Positions 10,798 through 23,165 of a stretch of 64,000 bases of DNA are shown in pieces. Both the position numbers and the translations under genes were made by a program. The notes beneath the pieces are model-generated. The model was given only the letters and a program-made list of their open reading frames with translations. It was not told the DNA's origin and did no database searches. This DNA comes from Rehmannia glutinosa (Eukaryota; Streptophyta; Magnoliopsida; Lamiales; Orobanchaceae), in NCBI GenBank assembly GCA_016081115.2, contig CM071925.1:9032441-9096440 (forward strand), written 5' to 3'. Numbering within the stretch: the stretch's first letter is position 1; each line of letters begins with the position of its first letter.

Positions 10798-11302
10798 CGC
10801 GACCTATCTGTCCGGGCCTAATTTTCTTTGTTTTTGGATCACCAGTCGACAGATGAGGTCAATGTTTAGTCGGTGATAGGCATGTTTGGGGTCAATGCCT
10901 GTCATATCGGTGTGAGTCCACGCAAAGACATCTAGATTTTTGCTTAGAAATTCAATGAGTTCTGATCGGAGTTTTTATTGTAGGTTATGACCAATCCTGA
11001 GTTGCCTCTCCCTGTCTTACATACCGACATCCACTATGTCAACCTCCTCTACCAACTTGGCGTGCTTTCGTTTCTTGCTCTGTCTTTCCTTTTTTGGAGC
11101 AATTCTTCTTCTATAGGCTCTTCTCTGGGTCGTTTGTCCTGGTCGTCTTTGGCCTCGGTAATTTGATTTCCTGACCGGTGTTGGACTCGGCCTTCCCAGT
11201 ATATTCGAAGTCTACACTCACAGTTGCTCCATCGGACTTTTCTTCTTCTACAACATTTATCTCCATGGGTCGGATCTTCAGAGAGCATTCCCGAGATTCT
11301 CT

Positions 11303-11707
11303 CTAATTCCCTTTGTGAATTCCTTCTCGTCTTGAGGTCGGAAATTTGACGCAGAACTGATATACCGAGACAACTACTTTCAGGTGGTAAAGTAGAGGCC
11401 AACCAATGATGGCATTATACTCGGAGTCTGAATTGATTATTTTGAATGTGGTGATGACGGTCCTCTTATGTATTCCCTGGCCCATCTGGATGGATAAATC
11501 TACTTCTCCCAGCGGGATGATTCTTCCTCCCCCGAATCCCAGAATGTTGTCATTGCATGGCTCTATGTAGTGGTCATCTACGTTCAACCTTTGAAAGGCC
11601 CTGGTATAAATGACCGAGGCATAGCTGCCTGAGTCAACCAAAATCATGCGCACGGGGATGCCTAGGATGGGAGCCGTGATTACCATAGGGTCCGAGTGGG
11701 GGTGCAC
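11303..11707 (-). pseudogene. Tat aspartic protease domain
   Basis: The stretch carries PVRMILVDSGSYASVIYTRA, with the DSG active-site motif, then ILGFGGGRIIPLGEVDLSIQ and YNAIIGWPLLYHLKVVVSVY. The pattern Asp-Ser-Gly plus a hydrophobic-hydrophobic-GR/GW-like motif is that of retroviral-type proteases in gypsy polyproteins. It is disconnected from gag (stops between 11710 and 12080) and from RT. Confidence 0.75.
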
Positions 11708-12086
11708 TAGCTGATCAGCATCTTGGTCAGAAAAGGCGAAGTGCCCTGTTGGTCGGCCTTCTCAGATCTCAACGATTCTGAGGTGCTATTTTGCATTCTC
11801 GGCTTCTCGAGCTTCATCTTTTTTTTCTATTGGACCGGTTATCTTCGACCCTATTCACATTAATCATTGTTAAAATTTCCTGCCTGTTATTATCATTGGG
11901 GGGTGGTACCCGAGGGGGTTAGGACATTGTTCTGGATTGGCTTCGGCAGTAGGTGGTAGAGGTGGTGGGAGATTGTAAACATATTGCTTCAAACCTCCCT
12001 TCTGTACTAACCTCATGATCTCTCAAATGAGATCTTGACACTCGTCTTTTTCATGACCAATCGACCTGTGGTAGCTGCAATACCGG

Positions 12087-13560
12087 TTAGAATCCAATTT
12101 GGATGGGTCCAACCTTATTGGGCGAGCTGGAGGTAGCTAGGTTAAGGTTCCTGATGTCCCTCCAGATAGCAGAAAGTGCGTTGGTTAATGTATTCTTCAA
12201 GGCCACCATCTCAGCTCTAACTTCCTGGTGTGCTCTATAACCGGTCGTGGTGTCATCTGTAAATGGCCTAAACCCGGATCCTGACCCAGAAGTGGTGTTA
12301 TTTTTTGTGTCCCTTCGATGATTTTGGTGTCTATGCTTGGCGGGAATGTTGGCCAAGGCCTCCTCAACACATATATGTCTTTCTGCCCGGATGAGAAATT
12401 CTTGAAAAGTGTTTGCCCCAATTCGTGGATGGTGTAATTAAATCGAGTTCCCGGGGCGAGCCCAGCCATGGCCACAATGACCATCGCGTCATCAGATACT
12501 GGTTCCATCTCATGGATTTGTTTGTTGAAACATGCGATGCCGCTCTTTAATGACTCGTCTCCGCCCGCTTTATATTGTGAGAGAGTCCGCCCGGGCGCGC
12601 GAGTTTTGAAGTGAGGTAATAGGTGTTGAAGCCTGGCATCATATCACTCCACGAATGTATACATCCGGTGGTAGAGTTCGGAACAACAAGAGTAGGCCGG
12701 CCGCCCAATGTTAGAGGGAAAGCTCATGAGAGGATTGCGTCACTCGGGTTTGTTTAGTTCGGCCGGACCAAGTATTTGTGAATATGGGTTGTAGGGTCGG
12801 TTTCCCCGTCATATAGTCCAATCTGGGGGACTTTAAATTTGGCAGGGAGGGGAGTCGCCAAGATGCGGGGAGAGAAAGATGATGCCACACTCGTCCGTCT
12901 AACAACGGGGCTCGGTTGTTATTGAGCCCCCTCATGCATTTTCTCTAATTAGTTGAGCCGTATCCGTAGGCAGGTGATTTTCGCTTCTCGCTCGTCGACC
13001 GGGCTAGGCCCTTGGGCTCGGTTAGGCTTGAGACACTCTCAGTCTTTAGGGAACTGGAGTCTAGAATTTATGGACCGTTGGGGTCGTTCCTGAGCTGGAT
13101 CCAGTCCCAGGCGTCCCGCAAATACAGAACGGGCTAGCTGATGATGGAGTGGCGGGGACGATTCGGCTACCATGCTGTGCTCGGGAGGGGGGGGGTCTTT
13201 GTGTTGCCTCCTCGTGTGGTCTATTCTCGGATTGAGGGCCTTGAGAATTGGCTCTTGGTTGTCTGGGTTTAACGGAGATTGATTTTGAGCATTTCTCAAG
13301 GGATCCGCCTGAAGGGGATTCACTTGGGGTTGAGGTGGTATTTGAGGTTGTGGGTTTGCAAAAGCTGAGCCAATAGTTGGCTCATTTGCTGGAGGAAGTT
13401 AGGATCCGTGAAAAGCTGCGTGATAGGTAACGCAATTGTAACACCGGTTCCTGCTTGAGGAGCGTTTTGGCCATTCGTATTTTGCCCAACCTGAGTTCCC
13501 TGAGGTAGGTCCTCATTTCTTTGTAAATTTCTTGAGTTCTAACTCATTTTCTAGAAAGGA
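12087..13560 (-). pseudogene. Tat gag remnant
   Basis: Several frames at 12087-12508, 12711-12935 and 13039-13323 belong to a gag-like protein. Recognisable wording includes MANIPAKHRHQNHRRDTKNN and a short HDEKDECQDLI-type stretch around 12030-12060 in another frame. The 5' part (13039-13560) is rich in Pro, Gln and Asn codons. No intact start or zinc knuckle could be placed. Assignment rests mainly on position between the LTR and protease. Confidence 0.55.
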
Positions 13561-13631
13561 AAGAAGGTGTTGATTTTTCGCTGGAAATATTTAGGCAGGT
13601 GAGAGAATATTACTGTATTTTTCAAGTGCCC

Positions 13632-13651
13632 CCCTCATTCTAGCGCCAATT
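13632..13651 (-). promoter_or_regulatory. Primer binding site of the Tat element
   Basis: On the minus strand the LTR end (ACGTCAACA) is followed by AATTGGCGCTAGAATGAG. TGGCGCTAGAA-type sites next to the LTR are usual in Tat-group elements. The position fixes the inner edge of the LTR at 13652. Confidence 0.6.
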
Positions 13652-14438
13652 TGTTGACGTGCTTTTTGGTCAACAAAGGAAAATAGGAAGTTTTGATATC
13701 GTGGGAGAGTAATTCGAAATGAAAGACAACCAAAGAAGGGTAATTCAACCTTTTTTATTGGGTTAACCAAGCAGAACGTGTCTGGTCGGCTATCGGTTTT
13801 TACAACTTTGTTGTCTTAGTCTTTCTTTCACTCTTTTTGATACCCTCCTATTTTCTGTCTTTTTGTTATCTATTTTTTCTCTCTTTTTCTCCTATCCTAT
13901 TACAATCTATTTTGCCCCTTTTATACTTAATCATGGGGTAATAATTGTGCAGGTAATGGGACACTTGTCCTTTTCTGAATTACTCATAGGATATATCCTG
14001 TAGGGTGTATCTAGCTTACTAATTGCAACTTTTCCTTAAAATAATGGTGCTATTTACGGCGCGCTTGGGGAGTATCCATATGTTGGGAGAATCTTGTTGA
14101 CCTTGGGGGAATATTGCTACTTTTGAGGGACTATTTTATTGTGGGCACATTCTCTTGACCATTTGACTGACGTCACCAGGGGGCTACTCTCGTCACGTAC
14201 GTTCTGCTCAGTAAGGTGCTCACTTGAGTTCCTGCCTGACTTTGTTTTGCTGGGTTGAGCTCGGTTTGTATTACGTCTGCAGCTTGGGAGCTTACGTTAC
14301 TGTGCTCGGTCGCTTACGTCACTGGGGTCGTTTCTAGTCGATTGGTGTCGTCATTAGCTGAATGGCCACGTAGCTTTATTTTTGTTTGAGCTCGGCTAGG
14401 GTGTCTTTGTTTTTTCTTGGTTCAACTCGGTATCATCA
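13652..14438 (-). repeat. Tat 5' LTR
   Basis: The plus strand starts TGTTGACGTGCTTTTTGGTC beside the primer binding site. The outer edge is placed near 14438 (…GGTATCATCA) because sequence character changes there from GC-rich to AT-rich, but with no partner LTR this edge is uncertain. A TATAAAA box lies inside at 13919-13925 on the minus strand. Confidence 0.55.
13919..13925 (-). promoter_or_regulatory. TATA box in the Tat LTR
   Basis: Plus-strand TTTTATA reads TATAAAA on the minus strand, followed by a GGGGC stretch, about 270 bases before the inner LTR end. The spacing suits U3-R in a plant gypsy LTR. Confidence 0.5.
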
Positions 14439-16390
14439 GACTTAATCATAGGAGTTTTCATATCAGATATACAATATCTTAAATCACGGTTTATGAATAG
14501 TCACATTCCAATAATATTAATGGTAAAAGTTCCAAAATGCCCTTAATAAAACAAAATAATTAAATAAATAAATAATGGAAAAATATGAACAATTGATATT
14601 ACTACATAATAGTTGTGATTAGTCCTTACGACTTTAAAGCATTGCTCGTCCTCGAGCAAATTAAGAAAACTAAAATCAAGGAGTAAAAACGAACACCCAA
14701 GAACACTATGAACATTAAATAGCATTTGACTCCATATTCAAGGAAATCATATAATTCATTATCAAGAAGTCATCATTCATAAACTCGGTTGTGCACTTGA
14801 CATCGCGACTCACAAGTAAATAGTGTATCACTCAACTCTCAAAAGTGTATGGATAGTGTTTACGCTCAAATTCAATTCAGTGAAAGTAGAACTACCATAG
14901 GCTTGCAAATTGTCTAACATCTCTACCACTTTTGTGTGCACAACATAACAATCAATAAGAACTTTTCATTTGGTTGTAATGTAGGCTCTTTGGTAATGGT
15001 AGGAAAAATTTGGATTAAGTGACTTGACTTGAGCAAATAGAATTTAAGCGCTTAGACTTGCAATTCACCAACTCAATTTCAACATAATATAAGTTTTCCT
15101 TTTCAACTCAATTCCACATTTATTTCTCTTTTTTTCTTAGGCCTCTTTGCCTTTTTTTTTTTCTTTCTTTTTCTTTAGCCTCAAGCTCTCTTTTTTTGTC
15201 ATAATTTTCATAAATTCTCTTTTTTTTCTTCTTGATTTTCTCTATTTTCTTTCTAGAGATTTTCTTTCTTTTTCGAGATTCATGTATATTCTTCATTTAC
15301 TCAGACACTGCTCATCCCTTTTTATTTTGCCAACTTCCTCTCTTTTTTCATAAATTCTCACATCTCCCCCAAACTTGTTCATTTTCTATAAGCACAAGAT
15401 CAGAGATAAAAATATATTTAAATTTTACAGATCAATGTGGCTCAAAATAAAAGTTTTGGCTCAAAATTGGCTAACTAGGGAATCATGAGTTCATAGCTAG
15501 GCTAAGTAGGCTAAAGCATAGATGACCTTAAATCATTTTCAAAAATTGTACACACACATGGCTTCAATGAAGATACCAGAGCAAGTTTTAGAGTTCTATC
15601 AATCATGAATGACACACTCAAGAAAAAATAAGTCTGCATAATATAAAGCAGTTTAAGGCACAAAATCTCACAGGCTTATTTTTCGCAACATGCTCAAATA
15701 CCCAATTTTCTTAATAAATGTCAAGCAAATAAATAACTTTCCTCCTAACAATTTATCACATTATTCCCACAAGTATGTTATCTCATTCCATAAAATATTC
15801 ATAGTAAAATCATACGGAAGCTGGGCATAAAAACTGAATTAAAACCACACACAAAAGCAATTAAACGTTCTAAAACGGTAAACGTGCTAAAACAAAATAA
15901 CTAAAAAAATCGAAAAAAATAAACTAAAAATCGATTTTTCTTATGCAAAGTGCTCTACGAGCAGTTCTAAATGCAAATGCAAAACGCAAGAAAGTACTAA
16001 ATTACGCATTCTTGACAACCCCACCAAACTTAAAATATGCTTGTCCCGAACATATGAGAAAATTATCAAAAGAAAGAGGAATACGTAAAGAGTACTTACC
16101 TGGATCGTTCTGGTGAAGCCGGGAAGCTTGTCCGTCAAATTTGAAATTGGAGAAGCAGATCGTACAATCGGGTCGTGTGCGTCCACACACATGTGTTCGT
16201 TTGTCTTTTTTTTTTTTTAATTTTTTTAATTTTTTGTTTGTTTTTCTTTCTTTTTTTACCCCGGGGTTCGTCGCGACGTTTCTTGGGTTGCCTCCCACAA
16301 AGCGCTAAGTTTTTCGTATTCAGCCAGACCCAGATTTCTAACATCACTTTCGTTGAACCGTGTCGTTTGAAATCCTTGAGCCCTCATATT
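14439..16390 (-). other. Non-coding Athila/Tat-type remnants with a pyrimidine tract
   Basis: No protein domain was found. Minus-strand phrases typical of the region after pol in Athila-group elements occur twice. One is TTGCTCGAGGACGAGCAATG near 14640-14660. The other is GGGACAAGCATATTTTAAGT with GTTTGGTGGGG near 16018-16050. GCGCTTTGTGGGAGGCAACC lies near 16285-16305, and a TTTGGGGGAGATG phrase near 15362. A strongly pyrimidine-rich plus strand covers 15115-15360, and another 16200-16260. The piece is probably composed of more than one decayed insertion; it abuts the truncated copia LTR at 16391. Confidence 0.55.
15115..15360. repeat. Polypyrimidine tract
   Basis: About 245 bases of nearly pure T/C with TTTTTCTTTC-like runs on the plus strand. 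Long open frames there (Phe/Leu/Ser-rich) are composition artefacts. Such tracts occur in non-coding parts of Athila/Ogre-type elements. Confidence 0.7.
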
Positions 16391-17233
16391 AGGATATCTT
16401 GGTTTGGATGATTGAAACAAATTCAAGATTACAACTCGATAGAAGTATACAAGTTTGAAGTGCAAGTGTAATCAAGAATGAAGCCTAGTACTCAAAATGT
16501 GCAAGTCAAAGACTTAGGCTAAAACACAATAAGAATATGAAAGTGAAGAATAAAGTTTGCTTGTGTTTGTATTGCTTGTGTTGTTGTATCTTGTTGCTTC
16601 AATCCTTCATCTATTTATAGGAGAGGTCTTGGATTTGATTTTGGATTTGATTTTCAGACATAGGCTCATCCTTGGAGATTGAAATCTACAAAAAAATGCA
16701 AATCAAATAGATATTATAGCTGTTAGAAATCAATCCCTTAAAATCATGAAAAGTTGTCTGCTGCTCAACGGATAGTTTGCTGATAAAACATTAGGTCGAC
16801 CGGTTGACCACAAATACAAAATTTTAAATATAACATGAAAAATTGCTTGTTGGACCGGTCCAAGGGGTTTAGACCGGTCGACCTCCTGTTCGACTGGTCC
16901 ACCCCCATGGTGACCGGTCCAACACTTCTAAAAATGAATACACAAAAGTTTTAGCCAAAATAAAACTCCCCAGACACCGGCCGACCTCCTGAAGATTTTC
17001 ATATGTCCCGTTTCTATTTCAGAAATCAAACTTTCAGGCACGGGTTGCCCTCTAGGGCGACCAGTTGAACACGAGACAGAAGTGTTGTCCAATTTTTGTC
17101 AAAAAATAAACTTTAAGAAATACTCCGAAAAATTATTAAAAATATTTTAGATTGATTAGGAGTATTTGGACAACATTTAGTGACATTGTTTTGGTAAAAA
17201 AACCCAGTTAAATAAATTTTCATTTATCTAACA
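16391..17233 (-). repeat. Copia 3' LTR, truncated
   Basis: It matches 30098-30909 and ends CTAACA at 17233. The first 382 bases of the LTR (equivalent to 29716-30097) are missing; the homology begins abruptly at AGGATATCTT (16391). It contains a TATA box on the minus strand (16611-16619) and a cluster of GACCGGTC-type palindromes at 16795-16925. Relative to the right LTR it keeps about 50 extra bases in that cluster. Confidence 0.88.
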
Positions 17234-17248
17234 GACTCTCCCTTTTTG
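17234..17248 (-). promoter_or_regulatory. Polypurine tract of the copia element
   Basis: The minus strand reads CAAAAAGGGAGAGTC directly before the LTR start TGTTAGATAAATG. This is the usual plus-strand priming site of a retrotransposon. Confidence 0.75.
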
Positions 17249-17329
17249 ATGATTACAAACCAAAACAACCCCTAAGGACAAATACACAATCAATTCCATA
17301 TGTATGTCCTCCCACATACAATACGGTTA

Positions 17330-18845
17330 ATCCATCGTCGAACAAGCTGGACTTTAATGTTTTCGCTCCTACTGCCACTTCTTATAGTAGTGTGCTTAAA
17401 CAACCTCCCTCATTCAATGCCCCCATGCATGACGTCCATGTCAAATCCCATCTCATCCTCATAAACAAAGGTAACATTTTTTCTTTGCACATTACCGATG
17501 AAATTTATGAGTCCACGACGGCAAGTTTGTGAAAATTCGTTGATTGGTCGAACGTTATATGTTAAGGGCACCAAACCTCTGAACTATACTCAGCTTCATG
17601 ATAAATTAAAATCATTATGGCGAATTGATTTCCCCTTTCGAATTATTTCGCTGGGCAAGGGATATTACAATATATTTTTTTTGGGTCATAGATGTATTTA
17701 TATTATAAGCATGTCATATATCAAACACAACATCAGGTTTATCAGTAGCAAAGACATATAAATACAACATTGATTAAAAAAAAGACACTTTGCTAATCTT
17801 AAAGATTGGGATTTGGTTTGGAGAAAACGATTTTACTCTTTATCTCTGGGCACTTTTCGATTACAGCTTTGGGTTCCAGATTTTGACCCTGACAACACAA
17901 ATACTTCTATAGCACAAGTTTGGGTGAGGATTTTTGGGCTTAGTTGGGAATATTGGCATCTAGAGGTGCTATTGGGAATTGCCCGAGCTATTGGCTCCCC
18001 CATTAAAATTGATGAGAACACTCTATCGGGTTCCATGGGTCACTTTGCCAGGGTGCTCATGGACGTGGATATGAGTACCACCTTACCTGAAAAAATGATG
18101 ATTGAGTGCACGGGACATTCAGGATTCATATTCTTCCATTATGAACGACTTTCAGATTTTTGTCGTCATTGTAAAATTATTGGACATTTAACAGCGGCTT
18201 GCCAAAACATTTCAGTGAAACATAAACCGATTAGGGGGCGTAGTCGATCTCGAAATCCACACACTTCCCATCAGGAGGATATGGGGCATCCTAATGTGAG
18301 CAACATGGATAATTAAATTCCAATAGAATCAATTGTTAATACCAGCAAGCAGGTGTCTACTTTGAAATCTCCCACTAGAAATCAATTAATTATCCCTATT
18401 GCTTCTAATAAATTTTCTATACTTGATGAGATGGATGGGGATATGCATAATGGATTGGAGAGTGATGATGGCATACATTTGAAGGATAAAGGGCCGTTGG
18501 CAGTTGTGGTCCCAAATTCTAGTCAAATAAAGGGAATTTTAAATAATAACTTCGAGGATGCCAAAGTTTTTAATGGTTCAGCCACGGATACTTTAGATAA
18601 TTTCTCACCTCTTCCTTTGACTATTTTTAATCCGATGGAGCATCAAAATAAGGATAATAGCAAAGATTTGGTCTCTGCACATCCTATCGAGGGGTTGACT
18701 TCGGATCATAACTCTTCGGTTTCTACTTGTGAGAATCCAATGCCGGAGACCATCATGAACATTAACCAGGCGACTCATAGTAGGCCTGTCCGCTCAGGTG
18801 CGCAATCGAAGAAAAATGTTCATACTCTTTTTCAGATAACTTGGC
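17330..18845 (+). pseudogene. LINE ORF1 (DUF4283 / zinc-knuckle RNA-binding protein)
   Basis: The N-terminal part reads NKLDFNVFAPTATSYSSVLK in one frame at about 17338. A DUF4283-like core follows from about 17813 (GTFRLQLWVPDFDPDNTNTS, IAQVWVRIFGLSWEYW, KIDENTLSGSMGHFARVLMD). A CCHC knuckle CRHCKIIGHLTAAC sits near 18160-18200. The C-terminal tail (18353-18859) is Asn/Ser-rich and without a domain. Such proteins bind the LINE RNA. At least three frame breaks are visible (around 17760-17810, 18316 and 17530). Confidence 0.8.
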
Positions 18846-19029
18846 CGATGAAAAGTTGAAGCAAATTAAGCATAAGCTAAAGGGAAATAATCCTGCTCAT
18901 ATTAGGCCGAGGCAAGCCGTGCGAGCCCCCCTGTTTGGGATAAAACATTTAAAGCTTATGGAATCCACCTATTCCAAAAAATGGGCGGATGAAATGGACC
19001 ATGAGGATGATCTGGCACCCCGAGGCAGA

Positions 19030-22000
19030 CGATACTATCCACCAAAATTCTACATGAATTTCCTTCATTGGAACATTAGGGAGATCTCTAATAATCTCTC
19101 TAAAGCCATGTTTCGACAACATTGTGAGGCCATTAAGCCTGATTGGGTCTGTATTGTGGAACCCAAAGTGAATATTTCTGATATTCGCGGCAATTTTTGG
19201 TCTTCTTTGGGACTTTCTCCTTTGGCCACAAATAGCCGTGCTGGTATGTTACCAAATATTTGGGTGCTTGTTTCGAATAAATTTATTTCTTCTTCTATTG
19301 TGTTTATTTCTGATCAAGTTATTATTGTAGATGATTCCTTGTTGAGTTTTAAACTTTCGTGTTGGTTTTGTGCATGGCCATGCATCTTACCTACGTTGAC
19401 GCACATTATGGGAGGATTTTCTCAATTTTAATACGTCAAATTTTATGGTGATGGGTGATCTTAATGTGGTCACGGGGCTCATGAACGCAAGAGTTCTATT
19501 TCTCCTAATCCTGGAATTTCGCATGTTCATCGCGAATGGGGATTTGTTGGACATTCCTACTACTGTCAAAAATTTACTTGGAAGGGTCGTATGCACACTG
19601 GTAATCATGTGGAGTCTCGTATTGATAGAAGCTTGGTGACTGAAGGATGTTTTAATTATTGGGATTCGGTTAAGGGTCATGTGTTGGCCCGTTCTGTTTC
19701 TGATCATCATCCTTTGGTATTTTTTGTCATATGGCGAACTCCCTTGGACCCTGACCGTTTCGTTTCCAAAATATATGGGTTCATGATAAGGGTTTTATGG
19801 ATGTGGTTAGGACATCATGGTCGGTTCCTATTGATTTTGCATCTCCTTGGCAGCGAGTTATCACTAAATTGAAATGTCTTAAAAGTGCTCTGAAGGTTTG
19901 GAACACACCGGTTTTTGGGGATACTTTTCAGAAAAAAGAGGCGGTTTTGAGCTCTTTATCTGACATTAGGGATGAAATTGCATGTGATGGTTATTCTGAT
20001 GAGTTGTTCTGTCTGGAAGTGGAGAAAACAATAGAACTTTTCCAGATTCTTGATAAGGAATATGACTTTTTTCTTCAAAAAAGTCGTATTTCTTGGGTTA
20101 AGGATGAAGATCGTAACTCTAATTTCTTTCATACCTCTACAAAAATAAGAAATTACCGGAACTCTATTAATATGATGCAGATTGATGGTGCCATTTGTCG
20201 TGATCCGAGAATGATTGCGAATCATGTGGTTGATTATTATTTTGGCCTATTTAATTCCTCTTTCACGCCTTTGCCTGTGGCCCTGACTTCCATTAATGGT
20301 ATCATTTCTAATATAGTTACTACTGATCAGAATGATATGTTGATTCGTATGCCGACTGCCGAGGAGATTCATGCTGCGGTCTTTGATATGGATCCTAATA
20401 GCACCCTCGGTCCAGATGGGTTTTCTGGTAATTTTTTTCATGATTCTTCGAATATCATTGGAGATGAGGTTACCCTGGATGTGCAACATTTTTTTGATAC
20501 TGGTGTCATCCCGACTGGGCTTAATTCCAGTTTTTTGGTTCTGATCCCTAAAATTCGGGAGGCCATTTGAGTGGATCGAGTACCGACCTATTGTGCTTAG
20601 TAACTTTCTTTTTAAGATTGTTACTAAAATTTTATCTTTGTGTTTGGCGGAGGTTACTAGATCTATTATTTTCCTTCTCAGTTTGGCTTTATTAGTGGAC
20701 GTCGTATTCATGATTGCATTGCAATGGCTTCTAAGTGTGTTAATTGCCTGGATAGACGGGCTTATGGGGGCAACATGGCTATCAAAGTAGATATTCGTAA
20801 GGCGTTTGATACACTTTCTTGGGATTTTTTGATGGCTGCTGTGAATGCTTTTGGCTTTTCGGCTATTTTCCATACTTGGATTTTTTGGATTTTGCAATCT
20901 GCTAGGTTGTCCATTCTCATTAATGGATCTTCTATGGGTTATTTGGAATGTTCTCAAGGTGTCCGCCGGGGATCTCTTTCGCCTCTTTTATTCGTATTCT
21001 TTGAGGAGGTTCTTAGTTACCTTATTTTCATAAACGGGTTCAAGATAATGCTTTATCTTGTATTAGAGTTGGTCATGGGGTTTCCTTTCCTTCTCATTTG
21101 TGATATGCAGATGATGTCATTATATTTTGCCAGGCCACTTCGATGAATGCTCACATTATTTTGAATGTTGTTGTTCAGTACGAGGAGCTTTCAGGCTAAT
21201 ATGCAAACTGAGAAAAGTCCATGGTTTACTTTGGTAAACATGTTACACATAAGAGAGCAATTTTGTGTCGGTTAGCTATAATTGAGGGACGTCTTCCTTT
21301 TTTATACCTGGGTGTTCCGTTATTTGCTACTATTCCCCAAAAGTCTCACTTGGAACCTATTGCAGATCGTATTATTGCTTAATTCAGTAAATGGAAGGGG
21401 AAATCTTTATCAATGGCAGGTCGTGCGTGTTTGGTGGATTCTATTATCAATAGCTCGGCTATTCACACAATGATGATTTACAAATGGCCATCCACTCTTA
21501 TTAAGAGTATTGATAGGCAACCCATAACTTTATATGGACTGGGAATACTACTAAAAAAGGAATTGTTATGGTGTCATGGGCTCGGGTTTGTGCTCCTAAA
21601 TCTGAGGGGGGTTTAGGGGTGAGACCTATAGGAGTCCTGAACGAGTCTTTTTTGATGAGGCTTACTTGGGATATCATTTAATCAGACTCGTTAATGGGGG
21701 GTTTTCTTCGAAGTCATTTCTTTAATCCGGGATTGCTCCCTAAAAGATCTGGTTTCAGCTCTTCAATTTGGAAGGGGATTAAACATCATATACCAACCTT
21801 AATTGAAGATTCAAAGTGGCTTATTGGGTCTGGAGCGAGGGTTTCTTTCTAGTGGGATAATTGGCTTGGGTATTCCATTGCCGAGCGCCTCAGTATACCA
21901 TAGCATCTGTGATGCGTTTATTCTCAAAGTGTTGCGGATTACTTAGTTGAAGGAGTTTGGCATTTAACTTCGGGATTTATTCTTAACTGCTCGGATATTA

Positions 22001-23165
22001 TTTCGGATATTCTTATTCATCCGATCGGGCAGGATGTGATACTAGAGTTTGGTCTAATTCATTACACGGAGAGGTTACTTCCAAAAATTGCTTGTTGGAC
22101 GCTCCAACCTAGATTTCCGACTGTTAGCTGGGGGAAATGGATTTGGCATAGTTTCGATCCCCCGCATCGCTCCTTTTTAACTTGGAGGATTATTCACAAT
22201 AAGTTGCCATTATAGGGGAGTTTACAAATTCGGGGATTCATTGGGACATTGGTTTGCCATTTTTGTTATCGAGAAGGGGAAATGTTGATTCATTGTTTTA
22301 TGGATTGCCCTATTGTTCGGCTGGTTTGGGCATTTCTGGTGGATCTTTTCAAGGTTGATATTGATAGTGCTTTGGGCATCTGGGAGTTTCTTATCCAATG
22401 CATGAAGGTTCATTTTAGCTCACAAATCAGTTTCCTTTGGCGATTGGCTATTGTTTCTTTTCTTTAGGTTATTTGGTTTTACCAGAATAGTTCTATTTTT
22501 GATAATAAGTGCATTGCTGCCATGGTCATTCGGTCTCATTTTCTATCATTGCTCAAGGAGGCAAATCATGCTACAGTTGGATTTATGGATAATTGTTGCT
22601 CTGATCTCTACATACTTCATTCATTGGGCATTTCAGGCCGGTCCAAACCCTATAAGCCAGTTACTCTTGTTCGATGGTTGGAACCTCCTCGAGGATGGAT
22701 AAAAATCAATTCTGATGGGAGTGCACTAGGTGCACCCAGATTCGCTGCTAGTGGAGTCTTTAGGAACTATCTTGGTTCTGTGGCTGGTTGTTTTACTTTG
22801 AGCACAGGGGTGGGATTTTCTTTTATGGCGGAGCTTTTGGGGCTATCACGGCTTGTGAGATTGCTTTGGCTCGTGGCTAGAATTTCATCTGGTTGGAATC
22901 TGATTCGGAATACATAGTTTCTATTTTCTCCATGTTTTCGCATCATACACCTTGGATATATCGGACTCGTTTCTCTCGCTTGTACATACAACTTAGTAAC
23001 ATCCATTTTCGGGTTTTTCATACTTATCGGGAGGCTAATGGGGTTGCAGATGCTCTATCCAAACATGCTCATAATTTGGGTAGTTTTTGGTGGGAGACCT
23101 TGTTTGACTTTATTAAGGACTTGGTGGCTAATGATAATACTCTACTGTATCATTTTCGCCATTAA
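19030..23165 (+). pseudogene. LINE ORF2 (endonuclease, reverse transcriptase, zf-RVT, RNase H)
   Basis: The endonuclease starts at FLHWNIRE (about 19057), with WVCIVEPKV and, in shifted frames, MVMGDLNVV and DHHPLVF (19700). RT landmarks are STLGPDGFSGNFF (20400), IRKAFDTLSWDFLMAAV (20790), GVRRGSLSPLLFVFF (20960) and YADDVIIFC (about 21103), which keeps the catalytic Asp pair. A zf-RVT segment (SWGKWIWHSF, HFCYREGEMLIHCFMDCP) lies at 22120-22310. RNase H reads PPRGWIKINSDGSALGAPRF (22685) and ANGVADALSKHAH (23034-23070). Many frameshifts and stops make it inactive. The C-terminal RNase H assigns it to plant L1 elements. Confidence 0.85.

Larger units (their letters stand above)
7904..14438 (-). 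mobile_element. Degenerate Tat-lineage Ty3/gypsy element, missing its 3' end
   Basis: Minus-strand order from the right is LTR (13652-14438), primer binding site, gag, protease, RT, RNase H, a second RNase H, then integrase. It stops at 7904 against the Tekay fold-back, shortly after an integrase SWNVT-like end. Presence of two RNase H domains and the FVDDMLVKS reading of the RT box are marks of the Tat group (Ogre/Retand/Tat relatives). The composition is richer in GC than the neighbours. Many stops and frameshifts make it non-autonomous. The 3' LTR is absent, so there is no insertion-age estimate and no target duplication. Confidence 0.8.

Noticed and set aside
15147..15450. Phe/Leu/Ser-rich frames that look like membrane proteins
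   Set aside because: They are produced by the polypyrimidine tract and not by a gene.
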